Of a stretch of DNA of 10,223 nt, positions 1 through 5,119 are shown piece by piece; within the stretch, counting starts at the first letter, position 1; every line of letters starts with the position of its first letter. The notes under the pieces were generated by a model that saw nothing but the letters and a program-made list of their open reading frames with translations, was not told where the DNA came from and did not search any database. The translations under genes and the position numbers were made by a program. Location of the stretch: positions 1-10,223 of the forward strand of contig CAJWLW010000163.1 in NCBI GenBank assembly GCA_913042885.1, given 5' to 3'. This DNA is from an uncultured Lentisphaeria bacterium (lineage in GTDB: Bacteria > Verrucomicrobiota > Lentisphaeria > JABSQK01 > CAJWLW01).

Positions 1-173
1 TCGGCAAGGACCTGGAGACGGCCGCGAAGAACGTCGATTCGTGCCGCAAACGGCTGGGCAATCCCAAGTACGTCGAGAAAGCGCCGGAGCACCTGGTGCA
101 GCAGACCCGCGAACAGCTCGCTGCGGCGGAGAAGGAAGTGGCGGCGCTGGAAGCGCAACTCGCGGCGCTGTAG
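1..173 (+). CDS. valS: Valyl-tRNA synthetase, C-terminal fragment
   Basis: This is the 3' end of a gene that starts left of the window. Reading from base 3, 56 codons are open up to the TAG at 171-173. The translation contains a KRLGNPKYVEKAPEHLV stretch followed by an Ala/Glu/Leu-rich helix ending in AQLAAL. In known valyl-tRNA synthetases this pattern (K-L-x-N-x-x-F/Y-V-x-K-A-P ... QL) is the C-terminal coiled-coil arm that contacts the tRNA-Val elbow. The full cytoplasmic enzyme charges tRNA-Val. The catalytic domain lies outside the window and cannot be judged. The gene converges on the glycosyltransferase gene that ends at 225, with about 50 bases between the stops. A weak 5-bp hairpin (182-186 with 198-202) lies there without a T-run, so I do not call it a terminator. 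Confidence 0.93.
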   Translation, partial: GKDLETAAKNVDSCRKRLGNPKYVEKAPEHLVQQTREQLAAAEKEVAALEAQLAAL

Positions 174-224
174 GGCGAGCTGCGCCATCCGATTGCCGGC
201 GCTCCGGAAATACATGCAGACGGG

Positions 225-1193
225 CTATCTCAAATCCTTGTTCGTTTCCATGTCGAAGAACATGGCGAACAGGAAAAACTGTACTGCGGAGATGAACAGA
301 AAGCCGCAGGCTAGGGCGTTGATGTCGGGGATGTTGGCAGTGGCCGGATCAATCCGCAACTCCGTGCCGAAAACGATCAGCAGGCGTACGAAACAGACGA
401 AGAAGGCGAGCAGCGTCGCCCCTCCGGCGGCGTAGAACAGTACCAGCGGGTGGAAATCGCGGATGATGTACTTGTGCACCAATCGCGTGAAAAACAGCTG
501 CGTCAGGAGCACCAGCATACGCGGAATAACCTTGTGCAGGCGGATGCCGCTACGTTCACCAACGCCGTATACCGGGCTGACCGGCACATCGCGCACGCGG
601 GCGCTGTAGATGTTCAAACGAACCAGGTAATCGTTCGGACAGCCGTAGCGCTTCCAGGTCCGATCCCAGTCGATCAACTGCAGCATCCTGAGGTTGATCG
701 CTGTGTAGCCGGTCTGGGAATCGGCGACGTGCCAGTAGCCTGACGCGACCTTCGTCAGCAGCGACAGCGCGGCATTGCCGAAGTAGCGGATCTTCGGGAT
801 CTTGCCGAATGCTTCACCGGTGAACAGCCGATTGCCTTTACAATAATCGACTTCGTCACGGGCGACTGGGCCGATGATTGCCGGCAGATCATCCGGATCC
901 ATCTGTGCGTCGCCGGCCATCACGACAGTGACATCGATGCCTTCGTCACGGGCATGTTTGTAGCCGGTGACGATGGCGCCACCGACGCCTTCGTTGTACT
1001 CGTGCTCGATCAGATGCACCCGCGCATTCGTTGCCGCCAGAGCTTTGACGGTTGCAATCGTACCGTCACTGCTGCGGTCATCGACGACAATGAGGCTGTC
1101 GACGAAATCCGGCATGGTCTCGATCACCCGGGTGATCTGGGTTTCCTCGTTGTGGCAGGGGATAACGACGGCAACGGTCTTGTTCTCGTACAT
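225..1193 (-). CDS. Membrane-anchored family 2 glycosyltransferase (DPM1-like)
   Basis: This 322-residue protein has a GT-A fold nucleotide-sugar transferase domain followed by two membrane segments. The N-terminus reads VAVVIPCHNEE (residues 7-17). The nucleotide-binding DDRSSDGT is at 38-45, and the sequence around the metal site is VMAGDAQMDPDD (91-102). Compared with the usual DxDGQ-DP of dolichyl-phosphate-mannose-synthase-like enzymes, the first Asp is replaced by Ala and Asp95 remains. An acceptor-side motif DSQTGYTAI is at 158-166. Hydrophobic segments at about 249-276 and 292-313 should anchor the catalytic domain to the cytoplasmic face of the inner membrane. The likely reaction is transfer of a sugar to a polyprenyl phosphate or another envelope acceptor; donor and acceptor cannot be read from the sequence. 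I chose the ATG at 1191-1193 because GAGG lies 5 bases upstream and homology begins there. A longer in-frame reading back to 1322 overlaps the upstream gene and adds low-quality sequence. The 7-base gap to the chorismate mutase gene implies co-transcription. Confidence 0.88.
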   Translation of the reverse strand: MYENKTVAVVIPCHNEETQITRVIETMPDFVDSLIVVDDRSSDGTIATVKALAATNARVHLIEHEYNEGVGGAIVTGYKHARDEGIDVTVVMAGDAQMDPDDLPAIIGPVARDEVDYCKGNRLFTGEAFGKIPKIRYFGNAALSLLTKVASGYWHVADSQTGYTAINLRMLQLIDWDRTWKRYGCPNDYLVRLNIYSARVRDVPVSPVYGVGERSGIRLHKVIPRMLVLLTQLFFTRLVHKYIIRDFHPLVLFYAAGGATLLAFFVCFVRLLIVFGTELRIDPATANIPDINALACGFLFISAVQFFLFAMFFDMETNKDLR

Positions 1194-1200
1194 GTTTGCC

Positions 1201-1935
1201 TCAGGTATGGGCCCGCAGCATGAGGTAATCGATCTCGACGTCTTTGGTAAGCGGAATGATGTAGTCGCGATACATCGTCTGTATGGCTGTGGGATCGAGG
1301 TCGCCGCCGCCGGCCGATTCATCCGAAATGTCGCGCCCGTAGGCCGCTGCTTTGTGGCGGACGCGTTCGAGGACGGCGTCTTCGACCTCCGGCTTGGTCA
1401 GTCGATCCAGGATGCCCGCGCGGTCGTCGGCCACGACCAGCTCGGTGTACGGCCCGGTTTCCGCCTGGTACTTGCACTCGGCGACATACTTGCCGTAATG
1501 GATGCGCTTGGACAGCGCCTGCAGGCAGGCGACATCGCAGGTGGCGCTGGACCCGTAGTGTCCGTCGTCGCCGGGTGGGCAGATAGCCGGCAGGATGTTT
1601 GCCCGATAGATCTGGCGGATGCGGTCGTTGACGTTGATGTCGGTATCGAGGATGCGGGCCGGATACGCCAGCGACGGCAGTATGGGTTCCGGCAGGTCAC
1701 CGAAGAACGCATGTTCGTCCGGGCTGGTGTAGCGTCGCACCCGCGCATGTATGTGCTCGGTCTGCTGCAGCAGGTAATCAGAGAAGCTGCCATCGAAATC
1801 GGGGATCGCGATGGCGCCCGGCTCATAGATCGGCGGGTTGTGACAGAACTGGGCGCGTTCGATCATGGAGAAAATGATCGTCTCCTCTTGTCGGATCAGA
1901 GCGCTTCGAAGGTCGGCGAGTTTTAGAGATTCCAT
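1201..1935 (-). CDS. Chorismate mutase, eukaryotic (fungal/plant) AroQ type
   Basis: This 244-residue protein should convert chorismate to prephenate, the first committed step towards phenylalanine and tyrosine, in the cytoplasm. It matches the yeast Aro7 / plant CM fold from end to end, not the roughly 90-residue bacterial AroQ domain. Landmarks are LRSALIRQEETIIFSMIER (9-27), RRYTSPDEHAFF (67-78), LPSLAYP (86-92), YGSSATCDVACLQALSKRIHYG (127-148) and IIPLTKDVEIDYL (226-238). Recalling the yeast sequence, the catalytic set Arg16, Arg157, Lys168, Glu198, Thr242, Glu246 corresponds to Arg10, Arg144, Lys155, Glu185, Thr230, Glu234; all are present. Effector-site residues Arg75, Arg76, Gly141, Ser142, Thr145 correspond to Arg67, Arg68, Gly128, Ser129, Thr132, also present. 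The start is well fixed: an in-frame TAA lies at 1954-1956 and no other start codon follows it. No Shine-Dalgarno site is visible. There is no transit or signal peptide. It is probably co-transcribed with the downstream glycosyltransferase. Confidence 0.93.
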   Translation of the reverse strand: MESLKLADLRSALIRQEETIIFSMIERAQFCHNPPIYEPGAIAIPDFDGSFSDYLLQQTEHIHARVRRYTSPDEHAFFGDLPEPILPSLAYPARILDTDINVNDRIRQIYRANILPAICPPGDDGHYGSSATCDVACLQALSKRIHYGKYVAECKYQAETGPYTELVVADDRAGILDRLTKPEVEDAVLERVRHKAAAYGRDISDESAGGGDLDPTAIQTMYRDYIIPLTKDVEIDYLMLRAHT

Positions 1936-1992
1936 AGTCGATCGGACGTGTGGTTATTCTCCAGGCTGCGGCTTACCAGGTACAGGCATGCT

Positions 1993-2039
1993 GATTGCAC
2001 AACACAAAGGTGTCTTATTGTAGTGAGCCCCGTGCAATC
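1993..2039. repeat. 8-bp inverted repeat around the chorismate mutase promoter
   Basis: GATTGCAC at 1993-2000 is the exact reverse complement of GTGCAATC at 2032-2039, with 31 bases between. A smaller hairpin (ACAC, loop AAAG, GTGT at 2002-2013) sits inside it. The arms bracket the candidate -10 element, and the right arm touches the -35. A repressor-binding dyad is possible. No known operator is recognised. Confidence 0.4.
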
Positions 2040-2044
2040 GGCAA
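2017..2044 (-). promoter_or_regulatory. Candidate sigma-70 promoter for chorismate mutase
   Basis: Read on the minus strand, TTGCCG (2044-2039) is followed after 16 bases by TACAAT (2022-2017). This matches the -35 consensus at 4 of 6 positions and the -10 consensus at 5 of 6. Transcription would start near 2010, giving a leader of about 75 bases before the ATG at 1935. The promoter was assigned by eye, so other positions are possible. Confidence 0.35.
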
Positions 2045-2252
2045 GCGCCCGAAGGCTATTGCTTGCGCAATACATCCACAGTTGTCGGGAACCCGCAGCG
2101 GACAGATGACCGAATGTCTGCCAGTGACGCGAGTTGCGACATGATGACTGGGCAAGTGTCGAAAAATACGTATCGTCTCGCGGATTGCCACGGAAAGGTA
2201 TCTTGCATTGTCTGCATAATCCTATTTCATTTGACAGGCTCAGGCGGCGGTG

Positions 2253-3152
2253 TCACTTGTCCAGCGCAGTGCCGATCGTTTCACCGACGTGTACCAGCGT
2301 TTCGAAACCGTTCGCACTGTGTTCGATCAGGTCTGGGTCGAGTCGCACCTGGCCGTGCTCCAGCAGCAGCACGATGGTCGAGCCGCCAAACTCGAAATAG
2401 CCGCGCTCCTGCATCTTCTTCACTGAAGTGTCTTCGAACGTCCACACGATACTGCCGACACCGAAAGCGCCGATTTCGATCATCGCGACACGGCCGAACT
2501 GTGGTGTGTCCAGCAGCGAATAGCAGCGCCTGTTCTCGCAGAAAATTTTGAGGCCAATTGCCAGGGCCACTGGATTGACGGAGTGATACACCCCGGGGAT
2601 CTGCCGGTCATCGACGATACGGCCGTCGCATGGGAAATGGAAGCGGTGATAATCGGCCGGGCACAGCCGTATCACTATTGCTGCGCCGTCGTGAAAGGCG
2701 CCGGCGTCGTCCAACAGCAGTTCGTCGACAGTGTACGGGCGCCCCTTGGCGGGGATTATCGTGTTGCCTTCGAGACTGGGATAAACGAGGACGCGTCCAT
2801 CTGCCGGCGATACCAGGGCGGTCGGAGCGGCGTCGAACGGGCGGTATTCAAGATTGAGATGGCGCGTGAAAAAATCGTTGAACGAGGCGAAAGTATCGAC
2901 TGCGTCGCGAAACACCGACGGATCGATGTCGAGCTGGTCGATCGTGCGTTGGACACGGCCGCGCGAGAAGCGAGACTTGAAGTAAACGCTGAGCAGCCGG
3001 CTGGCCCATGAATGACGGAAGACCAGCGATGCCGGTCCACGGCCGCCAGCCTGCTGGTAGGCGAATTTGATCATACCTTCGCTGAGCACCGCCTCGCGGC
3101 ACAGCTCACCGTTGTCACGGCGATAATAATAAATCTCACTCGACTCTGACAT
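2253..3152 (-). CDS. psd: Phosphatidylserine decarboxylase, GGST-type
   Basis: This enzyme decarboxylates phosphatidylserine to phosphatidylethanolamine at the inner membrane, the last step of the main bacterial PE pathway. The 299-residue product carries the family landmarks: FNDFFTRHL (91-99), SPADGR with the triad Asp118 (115-120), DYHRFHFP with His169 and His172 (167-174), and FGGST (255-259). In this family the precursor cleaves itself at the Gly-Ser bond, here Gly257/Ser258, leaving a pyruvoyl cofactor on a small C-terminal alpha chain. GGST rather than the LGST of E. coli points to the Psd clade of Clostridium and fungal Psd2, as does the N-terminal IYYYRRDNGEL segment. That segment matches the conserved start of the clade and supports the ATG at 3152. 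Upstream, the frame closes at 3177-3179 with no alternative start codon. This start codon overlaps that of birA on the other strand. Only a weak GGA lies upstream as a ribosome site. Confidence 0.95.
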   Translation of the reverse strand: MSESSEIYYYRRDNGELCREAVLSEGMIKFAYQQAGGRGPASLVFRHSWASRLLSVYFKSRFSRGRVQRTIDQLDIDPSVFRDAVDTFASFNDFFTRHLNLEYRPFDAAPTALVSPADGRVLVYPSLEGNTIIPAKGRPYTVDELLLDDAGAFHDGAAIVIRLCPADYHRFHFPCDGRIVDDRQIPGVYHSVNPVALAIGLKIFCENRRCYSLLDTPQFGRVAMIEIGAFGVGSIVWTFEDTSVKKMQERGYFEFGGSTIVLLLEHGQVRLDPDLIEHSANGFETLVHVGETIGTALDK

Positions 3153-3897
3153 GATGCATCCGGACGACGGTATTATCTATCTTGCTGAGGTCGATTCGAC
3201 CAACAGCTACTGCATGCGTGAGGCAGCTTCGCTGGCCAGTGGCACTTTCGTTGTGGCGGACAGCCAGGCAGCAGGCCGCGGCCGTTTGGGACGCACCTGG
3301 CATTCCCCGCCGGGCTGCAACCTGTATGTCTCGATCATCCTCAAACCACCTTTCCAGCGGCTCGATCCGGCCCTGTTGCCGCAGACCGCGTCGTTGGCCG
3401 CATACAATACGGTGCAGGACTACGGCATCCAAGACGTCTGGATCAAGTGGCCGAACGATGTTTATTCCGGTGACTGCAAGCTTGCCGGCGTGCTGACCGA
3501 GAGCCGCATTGTCGCCGGTGTCGTCGAGGCGGTTGTCACAGGTATCGGCATCAACCTGAATATGTCGGCGGCAGAACTCGCCGTGATCGACAAGCCGGCA
3601 ACTGCCGTTGGCGCCCAGCTCGGTCGCGACATCGACCGCGACGACTGCCTGCAGCGGTTGGCGGGATATTTCAACGCTGCCTGTGCCACCTGTCAGAGTC
3701 ACGGCTTCGAACAGATCTATGCCGAATGGCGCGATGCCAGCGGCTTGGTCGGTCGTCGCGTCAGCATTGCCGGCGCTATGTCGAGCGTTACCGGTATTGT
3801 CCGAGAGTTCGCGATCGACGGCAGCATCGTGATCGTCGATGAAACCGGCACGCCGCAGACAGTGCGCAGCGGTGATTTGACGTTGACACTGCTGTAG
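3151..3897 (+). CDS. birA: Biotin--[acetyl-CoA-carboxylase] ligase, no DNA-binding domain
   Basis: This cytoplasmic enzyme activates biotin with ATP and attaches it to the lysine of the biotin carboxyl carrier protein of acetyl-CoA carboxylase. The 248-residue product shows EVDSTNS (13-19), the biotinyl-AMP-binding loop GRGRLGRTW (42-50), KWPNDV (99-104), Lys110 in KLAGVL (110-115), GIGINLN (131-137), and a C-terminal SH3-like domain ending in RSGDLTLTLL. It lacks the roughly 60-residue winged helix-turn-helix of E. coli BirA, so it should be a pure ligase and not a repressor of biotin genes. The start is the ATG at 3151 or the adjacent ATG at 3154; there is no Shine-Dalgarno site before either. 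Homology begins at about residue 9, so a later start is unlikely. In many bacteria coaX follows birA; here the HU gene converges instead. Confidence 0.95.
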   Translation: MMHPDDGIIYLAEVDSTNSYCMREAASLASGTFVVADSQAAGRGRLGRTWHSPPGCNLYVSIILKPPFQRLDPALLPQTASLAAYNTVQDYGIQDVWIKWPNDVYSGDCKLAGVLTESRIVAGVVEAVVTGIGINLNMSAAELAVIDKPATAVGAQLGRDIDRDDCLQRLAGYFNAACATCQSHGFEQIYAEWRDASGLVGRRVSIAGAMSSVTGIVREFAIDGSIVIVDETGTPQTVRSGDLTLTLL

Positions 3898-4043
3898 CCG
3901 AAGAACGTTTTGTTCGGAAAACTGCGCGCCACTGAGTGCACCGGGACCGGACTGCAGGAATCTTGACTCGCCGAGGTGCCGTCCGTCGAATCCGCAATCA
4001 TTCAACGCGTGTGCTACCGAAGATTGCACTGCCTGAAAAAACC

Positions 4044-4075
4044 AAAAGGCCGGCAACCTGAGTTGCCGGCCTTTT
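4044..4075 (-). terminator. Strong hairpin terminator downstream of HU
   Basis: A perfect 14-bp stem (4044-4057 paired with 4062-4075) encloses a 4-base loop. Read on the minus strand it follows the HU stop codon by 22 bases. The 3' arm ends in TTTT, then GG, then six further Ts, as expected for a rho-independent terminator of the HU transcript. On the plus strand the arm also ends in TTTT but without a longer T-run. It may therefore also stop birA transcripts, less efficiently. Confidence 0.92.
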
Positions 4076-4097
4076 GAGATGGACATACTGAAACGAC

Positions 4098-4394
4098 TTA
4101 ATTTCTTCCGTTTACAGCATCCTTGAGGCCTTTACCGGCGGTGAAGGCAGGGACTTTGGCGGCAGCGATCTTGATCGATTCACCAGTCCGGGGGTTACGA
4201 CCCGTACGCGCCTTGCGTTTGCGAGTCTGGAATGTACCGAACCCGGGAATCGCGACTTTCGTCCCTTTCTTCAGGTTCTTGGTAATGGTGTCGATGACGC
4301 TGTTGAGGGCGTCGCCCGCTGCTTTCTTGGAGATTCCGGCGTCGCCTGAGATTTCGTTGACGAGATCGCCCTTGGTTAGATTTTTTGATGCCAT
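4098..4394 (-). CDS. hup: HU-family nucleoid DNA-binding protein
   Basis: This 98-residue basic protein is of the HU/IHF fold, which binds and bends DNA as a dimer in the nucleoid. Visible landmarks are LTKGDLVNEIS (6-16), the helical dimer core, VAIPGFGTFQTRKRKARTGRNPRTGE (47-72) containing the beta-arm with the intercalating Pro68, and the C-terminal KVPAFTAGKGLKDAV (80-94). It is slightly longer than the usual 90 residues because of a few extra residues at each end. General sequence character favours HU over IHF. I chose the ATG at 4392-4394: it begins the conserved N-terminus and has AAGG 9 bases upstream. A 24-codon in-frame extension to 4466 is open but reads like leader sequence. The gene stands alone, ends at a strong terminator, and has a leader with two overlapping hairpins. 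Confidence 0.93.
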   Translation of the reverse strand: MASKNLTKGDLVNEISGDAGISKKAAGDALNSVIDTITKNLKKGTKVAIPGFGTFQTRKRKARTGRNPRTGESIKIAAAKVPAFTAGKGLKDAVNGRN

Positions 4395-4424
4395 GGTATA
4401 GTACCTTATGGATTGGGGTTGAAG

Positions 4425-4446
4425 ATTGGTCCCAATAGCCGGGACC
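4425..4446 (-). promoter_or_regulatory. Overlapping hairpins in the HU leader
   Basis: GGTCCC (4428-4433) pairs with GGGACC (4441-4446) across a 7-base loop. ATTGG (4425-4429) pairs with CCAAT (4432-4436) across 2 bases. The two structures share bases and cannot form together. They lie about 30-50 bases upstream of the HU start, so they would be in the mRNA leader if transcription starts further upstream. A role in stability or translation is only a possibility. Confidence 0.3.
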
Positions 4447-4844
4447 TGCGAATAAGAATTGATCATTCACTAAATCGCGGACCTATAGGCTGCCCTCCCT
4501 GAAGTATAAATTACAGTTCCAGTGATTGGTATGTCAGGCTTATACGTACTGTCCCGACACCTTAATTTGTCAAACTACCTGATAATGTCAATGAGACATC
4601 ATACCTCTGTGGATGACTCTGGCGTATTTCAGCCTGCATCAGCAACCCTGAGTCTGGCGGGTATCGACGAAACAGTAAATATGTATTCATTGAATTTACA
4701 AATGGTTATGAAGCACGAATCGCGCAAACGTACGTGGCATAAGGCTTTCGTTGATTTCACGGATTTTTTTTCCAAAAATCTCAGAATTTGGTCGCGATAA
4801 CCCTATGATACTGCCGGAATTCCACATTTTCAGTCTGATTCGAC

Positions 4845-4881
4845 CGGCGAAAACCCGCGAAATTACAGTTTTTTTTCGCCG
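4845..4881. repeat. 9-bp inverted repeat with alternative pairing
   Basis: CGGCGAAAA (4845-4853) is the exact reverse complement of TTTTCGCCG (4873-4881), with a 19-base loop ending in Ts. A second 5' arm, GCGAAA (4857-4862), can pair with TTTCGC (4874-4879), so two hairpins compete for one 3' arm. No T-run follows on either strand, so it is not a normal terminator. Confidence 0.4.
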
Positions 4882-5055
4882 CTGAAATCGCCGACTCCCT
4901 TATCAGGCGGGCCTTTGCCGACGGTTGGATTGAGTCAGACTCACAAGAATATCAGCTGGCAACGATACCCCGATCTCTATCGCTGGAATTGGTTAGATAT
5001 CTTACTACATGCGACCTTAAAAAGGGACAGAAAGGTGAACGCGAAGATCCCTATC

Positions 5056-5083
5056 TTGACTCTCGACAGGTGTTGGTTATCTT
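5056..5083 (+). promoter_or_regulatory. Candidate sigma-70 promoter for the kinase operon
   Basis: TTGACT (5056-5061) and TATCTT (5078-5083) are 16 bases apart and match the -35 and -10 consensus at 5 and 4 of 6 positions. Transcription would start near 5090, about 30 bases before the kinase ATG. The octamer CTTGACTC covering the -35 recurs at 5090-5097 near the start point, which could be an operator arrangement or chance. Confidence 0.4.
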
Positions 5084-5106
5084 TGGCGCCTTGACTCACG
5101 CTTGGC

Positions 5107-5112
5107 AGGAGG
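5107..5112 (+). promoter_or_regulatory. Strong ribosome binding site of the kinase gene
   Basis: AGGAGG lies 7 bases before the ATG at 5120. It decides between that ATG and the in-frame TTG at 5102, which lies upstream of the site and would translate through it. Confidence 0.85.
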
Positions 5113-5119
5113 AAAACCA

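Larger units (their letters stand above)
1936..2252. other. Intergenic region between psd and chorismate mutase
   Basis: These 317 bases lie downstream of psd and upstream of the chorismate mutase gene, both on the minus strand. I see no gene and no convincing rho-independent terminator for psd. The region holds a probable minus-strand promoter (2017-2044). It also holds a perfect 8-bp inverted repeat (GATTGCAC 1993-2000, GTGCAATC 2032-2039) flanking the -10 element, and a second 6-bp dyad (GCAAGC 2041-2046, GCTTGC 2061-2066). On the minus strand an 11-codon reading frame (MPVPGKPQPGE, 1989 down to 1954) precedes the chorismate mutase start. It has no aromatic codon run, so it does not look like an amino-acid attenuation leader. 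Confidence 0.6.
4395..5119. other. AT-richer spacer between HU and the kinase operon
   Basis: These 725 bases separate two divergent transcription units. Counting 4501-4620 and 4681-4740 by hand gives 70 G+C of 180 (39 %), against 43 of 60 at 5221-5280 in the adjacent gene. I recognise no tRNA, SRP RNA, tmRNA or RNase P motif. A 92-codon frame at 4522-4800 has a GTG start, no ribosome site and AT-rich third positions; I do not call it a gene. The spacer holds two T8 tracts (4764-4771 and 4869-4876), a 9-bp inverted repeat (4845-4881), a 13-base dyad TGAGTCAGACTCA (4931-4943), an 11-base direct repeat AAATTACAGTT (4508-4518 and 4860-4870), and a probable promoter at 5056-5083. Confidence 0.7.

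Noticed and set aside
1194..1322. Longer glycosyltransferase start overlapping the chorismate mutase gene
   Set aside because: The ATG at 1193 has GAGG at the right distance and begins the VVIPCHNEE domain; the extension is antisense-like filler.
967..1926. A 319-codon plus-strand frame opposite the glycosyltransferase and chorismate mutase
   Set aside because: Both minus-strand genes there have strong family motifs; this frame is their complement and crosses both.
3898..3917. CCGAA...TTCGG hairpin just after the birA stop as a terminator
   Set aside because: Short AT-containing stem with no T-run after it; the strong hairpin at 4044-4075 is a better candidate.
3136..4086. A 316-codon minus-strand frame across birA and the following spacer
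   Set aside because: It is antisense to birA, runs through the HU terminator, and has no family resemblance.
4395..4466. Longer HU start giving 24 extra residues
   Set aside because: The conserved HU N-terminus begins at the ATG at 4394, which has its own AAGG site; the extra segment contains the leader hairpins.
4522..4800. 92-codon plus-strand frame in the AT-rich spacer
   Set aside because: GTG start without a ribosome site, no recognisable motif, AT-rich third positions unlike all neighbours, and a T8 tract inside. Kept only as a question in the spacer entry.
4830..4850. Possible tRNA T-loop (GATTCGACC)
   Set aside because: No acceptor, D-arm or anticodon arm can be arranged around it.
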